Below, piece after piece: positions 28,149 to 36,927 of a stretch of DNA of 64,000 nucleotides. Origin of the DNA: JACKFB01 sp041389525 (GTDB lineage: Bacteria > Myxococcota_A > UBA9042 > PHBI01 > JACKFB01); assembly GCA_041389525.1 (NCBI GenBank), contig JAWKRR010000012.1:1-64000 (forward strand). Direction: 5' to 3'. Under the pieces are notes generated by a model. The model made no database searches, was not told where the DNA came from, and worked only from the letters and a program-made list of their open reading frames with translations. Positions within the stretch are counted from its first letter, which is position 1, and each line of letters opens with the position of its first letter. The position numbers and the translations under genes were made by a program.

Positions 28149-28438
28149 TGCGGGTTCGTCTGGCGCGCTTGGCACAGCAGGACATCGCCGCCGCAACCGA
28201 ATGGTACGAGCTGCAACGGCGCGGGTTGGGCGCACGCTTGCTCGCCTCCGTCGACCGGGCCCTCAGGGATGCGGGAGACAACCCGCTGCGATTCGCGATG
28301 ATCCACGGCACCGTGCGTCGGGCGATGATCGAAGGGTTCCCCTACGCCGCATACTTCGTCGTACTGGAGGACTACGTCCGCGTGGTGGCCGTCGTCCACA
28401 TCAGGCGCGACCCGGAGGCGTGGCAGAGCCGGGAGTGA
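28148..28438 (+). CDS. ParE/RelE-family toxin
   Basis: The 96-residue product has the ParE fold signature: RLARLAQQDIAAATEWYELQ at the N-terminus, a helix with ARLLASVDRAL, the P-x-R-F-A strand (NPLRFAMI), RRAMIEGFPYAAYF and VVAVVHIRRDPEAW at the end. Such toxins either cleave ribosome-bound mRNA (RelE) or poison gyrase (ParE); which applies is not visible. The ATG at 28148 overlaps the antitoxin stop; a GTG one codon upstream is a possible alternative. It ends 10 bases before the duplication scar of neighbouring genes, so the pair sits in a rearranged segment. Confidence 0.88.
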   Translation: MRVRLARLAQQDIAAATEWYELQRRGLGARLLASVDRALRDAGDNPLRFAMIHGTVRRAMIEGFPYAAYFVVLEDYVRVVAVVHIRRDPEAWQSRE

Positions 28439-28447
28439 AATGAGGCG

Positions 28448-28598
28448 ACTTGGACGGCCACATCGCGTCGTACCCGCCGTCGCTCGCGACGTCTTCTGGG
28501 GATTTTCGGTAGTGCTCGGCGAGGAACTGGTCGATGGCGGTCTCGTCGACGCAGGGGCTGACCCAGGACCACTCCCAGGTGACTACGGCGACCATGTC
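28448..28598 (-). pseudogene. Duplicated 3' end of the DUF3105 gene
   Basis: These 151 bases align without gaps to 30479-30629, the last 50 or so codons of the intact DUF3105 gene, with about nine differences counted by eye. The copy has no upstream part of the gene and no start, so it is a remnant. The match ends at ACCATGTC, where it passes directly into sequence from the MscS gene. Confidence 0.8.
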
Positions 28599-28721
28599 TT
28601 CGAGGTCGAGGTCCCCCCAACCCTCCCAAGCGGCGACGCCACCCGCCGAATCCACGTCCTAGCGCCCGCCCACGCCCACGACGTGGAATCGCAAGTACGA
28701 GCCGCCCTGCTAGCGGACTGA
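28596..28721 (+). pseudogene. Duplicated 3' end of the MscS gene with internal deletion
   Basis: This stretch encodes VFEVEVPPTLPSGDATRRI then HVLAPAHAHDVESQVRAALL and a stop, matching the final part of the MscS protein. Relative to 27606-27820 it lacks 90 bases (30 codons) between two copies of AATCCA at 27658-27663 and 27748-27753. It has no start or membrane part and is a remnant. With the DUF3105 remnant it forms a chance open frame of 93 codons. Confidence 0.8.
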
Positions 28722-29073
28722 ACCCCGTCCAGTCGCCGCAACCGCGCCAGAGGCTCGCCCGCTCCTCCAAGCCAACCCCTCGGCGCTTCTTCCAGCCGAC
28801 AAGCTACGCTTGGTCTTCACAAACCGTAGCCGGCTGGTGATGCGTTCCAACTGACCCGGTCCACCTCGACGACGACCTCCGCCTCGGGCAGGTAGCCGCG
28901 CGTTCCCGCCGCAAGCGATGAAGCGGCTTGCCGCGGAGGCCACCTGAGCGCGGCGCGGAGTTTCGGAGATGCCGGCCAACCCGCTCTAGGAGCCGGTATC
29001 GCCTGTTGATCTTCTGGCGTGGATTGGGCGAATGTAGATCTGTTGGGCGCTTGGTCGCCACAGGAGTCGTCTC
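28722..29073. other. 352-base segment with no recognisable gene
   Basis: I see no supported gene here. It separates the duplication scar from the lipoprotein gene at 29074. Open frames on both strands lack family sequence and ribosome sites. The last 20 bases contain the CAGGAG ribosome site of the next gene. Confidence 0.5.
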
Positions 29074-30261
29074 GTGAGATCCGCGCCCAACCGAAGCTTG
29101 CACCGCGAGTTCTCGCGCCCGGCCGTCCGGCTCGCCGGTTCACTGGCGTTCGTCACGATGCTCTGCGCTCTCGTGGACTGCGGCGGGACGTCCACGCCCG
29201 CCGGCGCCGACGTCTCGGCGACGAGTGACGGCACCGAGAGCGACTCGGTCGCGGGGCCCGACACGCCCGCGAGTGATACCTCGGCCCCAAGCTGCGGACT
29301 TCTGGGGGTTCCCTGTCCTTCAGGGTTCGCGTGCAAGGAGGTTGAGCGAATCGTGATCCCGGGCGGTGTGCGTGAGTTCTGCTACCGGCAGGCGGACAAC
29401 GCCGTGTTCGTCCCTCCGGGGCCATTTTGGCAGGGGTGCATTCGCGCTAAGGAGCTTGATGTGGAGTGGTGCAACGCCAGTTCGTGGGATGCCGTACGGG
29501 CAGTGACGACAGCACCATACTTGGTGCAACGCACGCCGGTGACTCAGTCGGAATACCGGGATTGTGCGGAGGCGCAAAACGGCTGTTCCGAGTGGCCCTT
29601 CGGCTACACCGAAGAGTGGGACTGGTATCCCGCATTCGGCGAGGTCGCGATTGGCGGGATCACGACCTCCGAGGCGGAGCGCTACTGCGAGTGGTTGGGC
29701 GAGAAATCAAAGGTACGTTGGCGCCTCTGCTCAAACTCGGAGTGGGAGAAGGCCGCTCGTGGCGGTTGCGAAACACTTCCTGGGGGTGGCGACCTTGGTC
29801 GATGTGCCGAGGAAGTTCGACTCTACCCGTGGGGTGACGAATACCCAGAGTGCGAAATTGTCACGACGATACGTGGGTGCGATCTTAACGAAGCTAATAC
29901 CCCCGGCTATGCCTGGGGGCTACCGGTTGGTTCCGACCCCCAGGCCGCGGGTCCGTACGGCGTGTTGGATATGTGGGGAACGGACTTAGAACTCGTGGCC
30001 GACTGTTTTCCAGTGGTGCCCACCCCGCCGTCCTTTCCGCCCACGGATGGCAGCGCGTGGGATCACGATTGCAGGTTCGAGCCCGACAGCGACGGCGTGC
30101 TTCGGCCCATCCGCTATGTGCGCGGCGGCGGTTATGGTTTTAATCCACTCGGTGGGAGCCAGTATCCCTTGTCCGTATACCACCCGTTGCGCGAGTACGG
30201 CGAATATGGTCAGGTCTTACAGTTCCGATGCTGCGCAGATTTTGATCAGGCTGACGAGTAA
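29074..30261 (+). CDS. Lipoprotein with formylglycine-enzyme (SUMF1-type) fold domain
   Basis: The product is 395 residues from a GTG preceded by AGGAG. A signal peptide leads to a lipobox-like VDCGG, then a Ser/Thr/Asp linker (SDGTESDSVAGPD). Residues about 105-390 carry the FGE-sulfatase domain: FVPPGPFWQGC, YLVQRTPVTQSEY, AERYCEW, WRLCSNSEWEKAARGG, YPWGD and GPYGVLDMWGTDLELVAD. The catalytic Cys pair of true formylglycine-generating enzymes is not visible in the C-terminal strand (QFRCCADF), so it is more likely a binding domain. Codon use is less GC-rich than its neighbours, and it lies between two copies of a duplicated segment, which suggests transfer. Confidence 0.85.
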   Translation: MRSAPNRSLHREFSRPAVRLAGSLAFVTMLCALVDCGGTSTPAGADVSATSDGTESDSVAGPDTPASDTSAPSCGLLGVPCPSGFACKEVERIVIPGGVREFCYRQADNAVFVPPGPFWQGCIRAKELDVEWCNASSWDAVRAVTTAPYLVQRTPVTQSEYRDCAEAQNGCSEWPFGYTEEWDWYPAFGEVAIGGITTSEAERYCEWLGEKSKVRWRLCSNSEWEKAARGGCETLPGGGDLGRCAEEVRLYPWGDEYPECEIVTTIRGCDLNEANTPGYAWGLPVGSDPQAAGPYGVLDMWGTDLELVADCFPVVPTPPSFPPTDGSAWDHDCRFEPDSDGVLRPIRYVRGGGYGFNPLGGSQYPLSVYHPLREYGEYGQVLQFRCCADFDQADE

Positions 30262-30476
30262 CTCGGCGGCCCGCGGGGCGGCGTCTTGCAGAGGGCTGGT
30301 TGGGGGGTCAAGGGAAGCGGAAGGCGGCAGAAGCGGACTTCCCAACTTGGGCTTGTGGTGGCGGTCTTGCTGGTCGGCGCCCGAACCGAGCCAGCCCGCG
30401 ATCGATCTTGGGCTCTGAGCACGTTTGATGCTTCGGGCGCTTTCAGGCGAGTGAATGGTGGAGCAGGCGGGGGCGC

Positions 30477-31313
30477 CTACTTGGACAGCCACATCGTCTC
30501 GTAGCCGCCGTCGCTCGCGACGTCTTCGGGGGACTTTCGGTAGTGGTCGGCGAGGAACTGCTCGATGGCGGTCTCGTCGACGCAGGGGCTGACCCAGGAC
30601 CACTCCCAGGTGACGACGGCGACCATGTCGCCGAGGCCGGGGTAGGGCGTGAGCAGCCAGCGGAAGGGGCCGCCGGCGTCGTCGGGGCGGGCTTTTGCGA
30701 ACGCTCGCAGGGCGTCGATGAGGGTGGGGTCGGCGCAGGGGTCGTAGAGGAAGACGGCGCCGCCGTGCTCGAGGTTGTGGACCCAGCGCTGGGCCGGGCA
30801 GAAGGTGTACTCGCCCCATTTGGCCCAGGTCGGGCGGTGGTTGCCGCTCGAGGGCGGGGTGTCGTCGTAGGCGATCGGCGTCGGCGGGGAGATGTGGGCG
30901 GCGCCTTTTTCGGGGATGTTGACCACGACGGGGGTGGTGCAGGCCGGCGGCGCGACCGTGCCGGTGGCGCAGGTCCAGTCCAGGTCCAGGTCGGGGTCCA
31001 CGCCGGTCGCGTCGGTGTCGGCGGCGAGGTCGGGCTCGACGTCGTGCGTGTGGGCCGCGTCGGAGTCGTGGGTGTGGTCGGTGTCTGTGGCTGCGCCGTC
31101 GGAGCCCGCGGCGTCGGGGGCTGCCGTGTCCGCGGCGGTGTCTGGGAGCGCCGCGTCTGGGCTTGTGGTGTCCGCGAAGGTGTCGGAGCCGCCCGCGCCG
31201 TCACCCGTGGATCCGCCGTCGCTGCGCGGTGGCAGCTCGGCGACGGTGCAACCTACCAGCGCGAACGCGGCGCCCAGCAGCGCCGCCGTCACTACACCCC
31301 GAGTCCCGTTCAT
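30477..31313 (-). CDS. DUF3105 lipoprotein with His/Asp-rich linker
   Basis: The 278-residue product starts at the ATG at 31313 with GGAGG upstream. A lipobox (ALVGC) is followed by about 100 residues of low-complexity Asp/Ala/Thr sequence that includes DTDHTHDSDAAHTHD. The C-terminal half is DUF3105, with NHRPTWAKWGEYTFCPAQRWVHNLEHGGAVF and WSWVSPCVDETAIEQFL. The family is of unknown function and usually anchored outside the cell. The NLEHGG motif and the His-rich linker could bind metal, which is inference. The last 50 codons are duplicated at 28448-28598. A hydrolase gene lies upstream on the same strand, 156 bases away. Confidence 0.85.
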   Translation of the reverse strand: MNGTRGVVTAALLGAAFALVGCTVAELPPRSDGGSTGDGAGGSDTFADTTSPDAALPDTAADTAAPDAAGSDGAATDTDHTHDSDAAHTHDVEPDLAADTDATGVDPDLDLDWTCATGTVAPPACTTPVVVNIPEKGAAHISPPTPIAYDDTPPSSGNHRPTWAKWGEYTFCPAQRWVHNLEHGGAVFLYDPCADPTLIDALRAFAKARPDDAGGPFRWLLTPYPGLGDMVAVVTWEWSWVSPCVDETAIEQFLADHYRKSPEDVASDGGYETMWLSK

Positions 31314-31469
31314 CGACCGCCCTCCGTCGCGCGATTTGCCGCGTCGCGTGTGACTATCGACTACCCGCGATCGCCTCGACGCGCCAATTCGCGACCACCC
31401 CGCGAGCCCAGACGCGCGACCGGGGCCGACTCGAGCCAGAGCGCGGAAGCACATGCGCGTCACGGGGTC

Positions 31470-32510
31470 TCAGCCTCGGATATCCAGCCCGTCGATGAAC
31501 TGGCGCGATTCGCGCAAGATGCCGCCCAGGTGTGTCAATATGCCCAAGTGCCCGCCCTCGAATCGGTAAACCGGGGGCCGGTCCCAGCGCTCCCAGAGGC
31601 GTTCGCTGCGCGCGGTCGTCAGGATGCGGTCGTAGCGGCCCATCACGAAGAGGATGCGCTCGCGGGGGAGACACGGTGTGATCTCGTCGAGGCCCAGCGA
31701 GCTCGCGTAGGCTTCGACGTCGGCCGGGCCCCAGCCGTGGCGGGCTAGGGCCAGGCGCATCGGCGTCAGCAGGCCCGCGTCCTTCAGGGCGCCGGCGAGG
31801 TCGAGGTGGGCGGCAACAGGTACCGCGAAGGCCAGGCGCGGCTCGAAGCACGCCAGCGACAGCGCGACCATCCCGCCCAGGCTGACGCCCAGCACTCCGA
31901 CCGGCCCCGGCGCGACCTTCCCAAGCCAGCCCACCAGCGCGCGCGCGTCGTGGACGCTCTGGCGCATGGCCTCGAACGTGCGGACGAGATCGGCGGTCCA
32001 GAAGTACTCGCCGTGAAAGGCGGCCTCCCGCGGCTTGCGGCGCCCGTGGTACGGCAGGTGCAGGCTCATCACGTCCACGTCGAGCGTGCGGGCGAAGCGC
32101 GGCAGCAAGACGACGTCCTCGGCGCGCGACAGCGTCTGCATCCAGCTGTGTAGGAAGATCAGGGTGGGCCGCGGGGCGCCGTCGGCGTGGCGAATCCAGG
32201 TGGCGTGGACCGTCTGGTTGGCGGGGTCGCCGCAGCGCTGCATGTAGCGAAATGGCGCCGACACGGCCTCGTGGGCTGAGGGGAAGCTCAGCTCGCTCCA
32301 GCGAAATCCGCGCATCGTGCCGCGCTCGGTCAGCGTCACGTCGGGCAAGCCCGGGTCGTCGCCGAAGAGCTGCTCGATGCTGTACGGCTCGTAGCTGCGC
32401 AGCTCGCCGAGGGTGTTCGGCGTCTCGGCCGTCCGGCGCAGCAAGACCGCGCGCGCCAGGACCGTGGCCGTGTTGTCGATGGTGTGCGCGACGGATTGAC
32501 GGAAGTTCAC
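31470..32510 (-). CDS. Alpha/beta hydrolase
   Basis: This 346-residue serine hydrolase starts at GTG at 32510. The nucleophile elbow GVSLGG places Ser210 in the active site. Asp294 in VMGRYDRIL and His321 in FEGGHLGIL complete a likely triad. The oxyanion strand is LIFLHSWM. There is no signal peptide, so it is cytosolic, and its long N-terminal region may act as a lid. It resembles esterase/thioesterase-like members annotated only as alpha/beta hydrolase. The substrate is unknown. It is divergent from the secreted dockerin-like gene and upstream of the DUF3105 gene. Confidence 0.88.
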   Translation of the reverse strand: MNFRQSVAHTIDNTATVLARAVLLRRTAETPNTLGELRSYEPYSIEQLFGDDPGLPDVTLTERGTMRGFRWSELSFPSAHEAVSAPFRYMQRCGDPANQTVHATWIRHADGAPRPTLIFLHSWMQTLSRAEDVVLLPRFARTLDVDVMSLHLPYHGRRKPREAAFHGEYFWTADLVRTFEAMRQSVHDARALVGWLGKVAPGPVGVLGVSLGGMVALSLACFEPRLAFAVPVAAHLDLAGALKDAGLLTPMRLALARHGWGPADVEAYASSLGLDEITPCLPRERILFVMGRYDRILTTARSERLWERWDRPPVYRFEGGHLGILTHLGGILRESRQFIDGLDIRG

Positions 32511-32732
32511 GGCCGAAGCCTAGGGCATCGCATCGCGCAGCGCCACTTCGCTTCTCGCACAGGGCCCGCGCGGCCAGGGGACTGCGGGCCGCGCGACGAA
32601 TTGCCTATTGAGGGTGCGGCCCCCGGCCGGCCTACTGAACCCACCACGACAATCCACCGCACCCCGCCCTCCAGTCCGGCGGACGGCGCCCGCGGTGCGT
32701 GTCGCGATCTCCACATGCAATGGGAACACGCC

Positions 32733-35700
32733 ATGAACAGCTCAACTCGCGCGCTCCGCCTCGCCGCCCTCGGCTTGGCCATCCTCGCCTCGCCGGCCGT
32801 CGCCCGCGCCCAGCCCGCCCCGTGCCAGGACAGCGTCGAGCTCCCGCCGTGGACGCCCGGCGTGACCAGCAACTACGTCGACGGCGGCGCGACAGGCGAT
32901 GAGTCGGCCGGCTACACGATCTGCTCGTCGGCGCCCGGCCCGGCGGACCCCTACGACAGCTACCGCCTGCTCACCCAGCCCGCCGGCGGCGACTTCGAGC
33001 TGGAGGTCACCGTCGAGTCGCTCAGCGCGGGCGGCGCGGGCGGCCTCGTGGCGACGGTGCTGGGCCTGGACCTGCTGACGGCCCCGCGCCTGCTGGTCTG
33101 GGTCGAGACCGACACCGAGGACCCCTCCATCGGGTGGCTGCGCTCGAGCCTCCGCCGCGCAGACGACGGCGCCAGCGAGCCCGAACCCGCCCCCATCATG
33201 GTGTCGCTGCCCCTGCGCCTCCGCCTCGCGCGGACCGGCGGCGTGGTCAGCGCCGGCTATCGAGTCGACGGCGCGGCCACCGACCACCTGGTCGCCGACA
33301 TCACCGGCGAGCAGCTCGACGTGGCCCTGCGCGTCGGCATGCAGCAGTTCTCCGGCGAGCCCGAGGTCACCCACTTCGCGACGTTCTTGCGCCCCGCCCT
33401 CGTCGCCGCCAAGGCGCCCGAGATCGACTGCGTCGAGGGCTCACCCTTCGAGAGCGGCGCGCTGCTCGTCAGCGGTAAAAACCTCGACAGCGTCACGTCG
33501 TTTTCGGCATTCGGCGGCCCGGTCATCGTCCTGGCCCAGAGCGCCGAGCGCCTCATCCTCCAGCCCGCCTCGCCGCCCGCGAGCAGCGTCAGCTACGGCC
33601 AGCTCGAGCTCGGCCACGCGGCGTCCCGGCAGCCCGTCCGCGTCGACATCGCCTCCATCGGCACCCCGCTCATCCGCGGCGACGTCGACATGGACGGCGA
33701 CGTCGACCTGGACGACTTCCGCGACCTGCGCCGCTGGATGAACCGCGGCGTCGAGCCCGCCTGCCCCGGCGCCGGCGACGTCAACGGTGACACCTTCACC
33801 AACGACGCCGACGTGGACGCACTGAAAGCCTGGCTCAAGGGCACCGGCCACGCCCCCGCCGCGCCGTTCCCCGCCCCCGGCTTCGTGCAGGGCGCGTTCA
33901 CCTGCGGCACGCCAGCCGCCCCCGACGTCCGCCGCGTCAAGCCCCTGCGCGCCAACCGCGACCGCCCCGTCATCGCCGGCGACGTGCTGAAGGTCATCGG
34001 CCAGGACCTCCCCCCGGCCTCCGACCTGGTCGTCTGGTTCGGCGACGTCCCGACGCGCATGCTCGGCGGCGACTCCCACATCCTCAAGGTGCTGGTCGGT
34101 GAGGTCCCGACCTCGGGCCCGCGCTGCGCCCGCATCATCCACGTCCAGTCGCAGCACCGCGGCAGCGGCCTGCGCGTCGGCGGCGGCTGGCTCGCCGACC
34201 TCGACGCCCCCAAGCTCTGCCTCGACTTCACCGCGTCCGCGGCGCCCACGCCCGCCTTCCGCGCGGTCACCGCCACCGACGGAACGCTCGAGATCCCCAT
34301 CCCCAGCGCCGCCTGGAAAGCCGGCCAAGCCTACGACATCGACGCCACCGTCTTCATGCCATGGCTCGACGGCCAGTCCCGCGGCTCGCGCTCGCTGAAG
34401 ATGCTGTTCCGCTCGCCCGACGCCCCCAGCGCGACCGCGGGCGGCGTGTCCGTCGGCCAAGGCGACGTCAACGGCTACACCGCCGGCCTCAACGCGCTGG
34501 CCGCCGCCATGACCAGCCAGTTCAACGGCAGCTACCTGCCCTCGACCCCCTCGACCCCCTGCGACTGCGAGGTCGAGGTCATCCCGGTCCCGGCCCTCGA
34601 GAAGCTCATCCTCGCGCCGTGTCTGCCCCCGCCGCCCAAGCCCGAGCCCGCCGTCCCCGGCCCGGACAAGCTCAAGAAGCCGAACCCCATCATCGTCGGC
34701 GGCATCAACATCACGCCGAAGTCCCTGCCGGCCGTGGAATGCGACGGTGAGCTGATCAGCCACAAGTCCAACCCCCGCAAGTTCGCCTGGTGCAATTTCC
34801 GCGAGCTGGTCCAGCCCATGGACGACAACACCTACCCCGAGACCGACCCCTTCTACCTGGGGCACCCGCTCTTCGCGTCGTGGAAGCCGGTCGCCACCGT
34901 CCGACAGGCCCTCGAGGGCGAGGAAGGCGGCAAGTGGACCCTCAACCCCGACGCGCAGCCCCTGACGGAGAAGCACATCCTCTTCGAGTACAGCACCGTG
35001 GACCAGCTCAAGGCGATGGACTACGGCAACCCCTACGTGTGGGCGCTGCGGCGCAAGCACTGCCACACGTTCACGGCCGAGTGGATGCCCAAGATCGGCC
35101 TGAACAACCGCATCGTGAAGACCTTCTATGTGCCCGAGGGTCGCCTTCCCGCCAGCGTCAATCCGGACAGCCTCTACAGCTACGTCCCGCCTGGAAAGCA
35201 GCGTCACTACCTCGTCGGTCTGCACGTGGCGACCTCGACGCTTCACGGCTTGGGCCTGCCCAGCGGCTACTACTCCTGGTCCACCTTCTGGATTCCGCCA
35301 GGTCCCGGCGACACCAAGACCCGCAGCGGGGCGCCCTTGGCCAGCAGCTACGACCCGAAGTGCACCGTGGGCACAGGCCAGGACCGCCCCGCCGGCTTGC
35401 CGCCCTTCTTCGACAATTTCGTCATGTGCACCGACGGCGCGCCCGGCGAGCGCGGCTGCGGAAACCCCTACGCCGATACGTTCTCCGAGTGCGACTACGT
35501 CCCGACCCCGAACACGCCCGAAGAGAACGATACGCCTGTCAGCACCTGCACCGGCTGCCACGCCGCCATGGGGCGGGTGGTCTTCGCGACGCCGGAGGTC
35601 GTGACGGGCGTCGTCGAGGTCGGCTGGCTCCCCAGCCTGAAGATGGACCTGAGCGGCGCCGACCTCGACGCCATCGCGCACTACGTCACGGACAACCCGC

Positions 35701-35840
35701 AGAAGTTCACGTGGTGGACGCAGCCGAAGGTCAACGAGGGAACGAACTCCGAGATGCCGCAGAGCTGCTTGAAGTCGGAGCAGGGCCTCTGGAACCCCTT
35801 CGACCCCGACGCCGAGTTCGGCGACGGCGAGCCCCTGTAG
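32733..35840 (+). CDS. Secreted protein with dockerin-like repeats and a CxxCH motif
   Basis: The product is 1035 residues from the ATG at 32733. A Sec signal ends near AVARAQ. The N-terminal 200 residues look like a beta-rich domain. At residues about 315-370, DVDMDGDVDLDDF and DVNGDTFTNDADV are two calcium-loop motifs like type I dockerin/EF-hand repeats, each followed by a helix. Later regions include a Pro-rich hinge. Near residue 939 there is CTGCH, a c-type haem attachment motif, with further Cys around it. The family of the main body is unknown to me. An ATG six codons earlier is possible. It converges on a LuxR-type gene with only seven bases between stops. Confidence 0.75.
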   Translation: MNSSTRALRLAALGLAILASPAVARAQPAPCQDSVELPPWTPGVTSNYVDGGATGDESAGYTICSSAPGPADPYDSYRLLTQPAGGDFELEVTVESLSAGGAGGLVATVLGLDLLTAPRLLVWVETDTEDPSIGWLRSSLRRADDGASEPEPAPIMVSLPLRLRLARTGGVVSAGYRVDGAATDHLVADITGEQLDVALRVGMQQFSGEPEVTHFATFLRPALVAAKAPEIDCVEGSPFESGALLVSGKNLDSVTSFSAFGGPVIVLAQSAERLILQPASPPASSVSYGQLELGHAASRQPVRVDIASIGTPLIRGDVDMDGDVDLDDFRDLRRWMNRGVEPACPGAGDVNGDTFTNDADVDALKAWLKGTGHAPAAPFPAPGFVQGAFTCGTPAAPDVRRVKPLRANRDRPVIAGDVLKVIGQDLPPASDLVVWFGDVPTRMLGGDSHILKVLVGEVPTSGPRCARIIHVQSQHRGSGLRVGGGWLADLDAPKLCLDFTASAAPTPAFRAVTATDGTLEIPIPSAAWKAGQAYDIDATVFMPWLDGQSRGSRSLKMLFRSPDAPSATAGGVSVGQGDVNGYTAGLNALAAAMTSQFNGSYLPSTPSTPCDCEVEVIPVPALEKLILAPCLPPPPKPEPAVPGPDKLKKPNPIIVGGINITPKSLPAVECDGELISHKSNPRKFAWCNFRELVQPMDDNTYPETDPFYLGHPLFASWKPVATVRQALEGEEGGKWTLNPDAQPLTEKHILFEYSTVDQLKAMDYGNPYVWALRRKHCHTFTAEWMPKIGLNNRIVKTFYVPEGRLPASVNPDSLYSYVPPGKQRHYLVGLHVATSTLHGLGLPSGYYSWSTFWIPPGPGDTKTRSGAPLASSYDPKCTVGTGQDRPAGLPPFFDNFVMCTDGAPGERGCGNPYADTFSECDYVPTPNTPEENDTPVSTCTGCHAAMGRVVFATPEVVTGVVEVGWLPSLKMDLSGADLDAIAHYVTDNPQKFTWWTQPKVNEGTNSEMPQSCLKSEQGLWNPFDPDAEFGDGEPL

Positions 35841-35847
35841 CCGGTCC

Positions 35848-36861
35848 CTACGCCCCGAGGGCGTGGCCGAGTCGCACGAGCTCCATGCGTGAGGCTGCGC
35901 CCAGCTTCCGCATGGCCATCGTGAGGTGGCCCGCGACCGTCGACTCGGCCACGCCCAGGCTATACGCGATGACACCGTTCGGTTCGCCGGCGACAGCCTG
36001 GGCCACCACCTGCGCCTCGACCTCGCTGAGCTGTCGCGCGCTGACCCCGCCCGGTGGGTTCGCGATGGCCACGTAGTAACGCCGCCCGTCCGTGTCGTGG
36101 CGGTCGATGACCGACCAGCGCCCCTCGACCAGCCCCTGCCACAGGTTCAGCGCCTCCGCCTCGTCGTTGCGGACGGCGCTAGTCCGCGCGCGGTCGATGC
36201 GCCGCACGGCCTCGCGTAGCTGCGCCCGCATCTGGCCGTCCGCGGCAGGTCCCTCGGCGTGCGCGAGCCGCCCGTCGGTCTCCAGCACCGCCTCCGACGC
36301 CTCGCCGACCTCCACGGTGGCCAGCGCGCGCCGCAGCCGCAGCCCCGCCGCCACGTGCACCGCGGCCCGCCGGTTCAGCTCCCGCGCGCCCTCCGACAGC
36401 GTCGCGCCCTTCACGATGGCGCTGACCATCACGCCGGTCCCCGTGCGGTCGTAGCTGTACGCGAAGAGCAGGTCGTCGCCGCCGCGGGAGTTCAGGTAGC
36501 CCAGCAACAGCTCCGACGCCTCCAGAGTGGCGCGCCCCCAGACCCGCGAGTCCTTCACGCGGCCCCAGTGCTCGCTGAAGAGCGCGCACTGCGTCCCGGT
36601 CGGGAAGATCGCCGCCGCGAAGTCCGGGTCCATGTCCTCGTGCATCGGCCCGAAGACCGCCATCGCGTCGTCGACGCCGCTGAGGTGGGCATTGTGGAAG
36701 ACCGGCGGCCCTTCCGCCGTGCGCGTGATGACGTGGCCGCCCCACGCCACGACGCCGGTGAAACGGCTGGCGAAGCGCTCGTTGAGCTGCACCAACCAAC
36801 GCTGGCCGTCGCTGGCGGTGTCGTACGCGCCTTCGACGATGTCGAGAATGCCGCTCCCCAT
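35848..36861 (-). CDS. LuxR-type transcriptional regulator
   Basis: The product is 337 residues from the ATG at 36861; a TTG 12 codons earlier is the alternative and neither has a clear ribosome site. The C-terminal 60 residues are a LuxR helix-turn-helix (LSEVEAQVVAQAVAGEPNGVIAYSLGVAESTVAGHL, split here by its two helices). The N-terminal 250 residues have no domain I recognise and no phosphoacceptor receiver signature, so it is not a standard response regulator. It follows a second, shorter LuxR gene on the same strand. Together they may regulate the Cys-rich repeat gene upstream, which is inference. Confidence 0.85.
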   Translation of the reverse strand: MGSGILDIVEGAYDTASDGQRWLVQLNERFASRFTGVVAWGGHVITRTAEGPPVFHNAHLSGVDDAMAVFGPMHEDMDPDFAAAIFPTGTQCALFSEHWGRVKDSRVWGRATLEASELLLGYLNSRGGDDLLFAYSYDRTGTGVMVSAIVKGATLSEGARELNRRAAVHVAAGLRLRRALATVEVGEASEAVLETDGRLAHAEGPAADGQMRAQLREAVRRIDRARTSAVRNDEAEALNLWQGLVEGRWSVIDRHDTDGRRYYVAIANPPGGVSARQLSEVEAQVVAQAVAGEPNGVIAYSLGVAESTVAGHLTMAMRKLGAASRMELVRLGHALGA

Positions 36862-36927
36862 GGGGGGGATACTCGGCCTGCGGGTGGCAAGCGTCAAGGC
36901 GGCCGGGGCGCCGCGGCCGGCGTCGGG

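Noticed and set aside
28440..28721. Apparent small gene of 93 codons
   Set aside because: It is a chance fusion of antisense DUF3105 sequence and the end of MscS, not a conserved protein.
33441..35975. Minus-strand open frame of over 800 codons opposite the secreted protein gene
   Set aside because: Shadow of the high-GC third codon position; no homology features seen.
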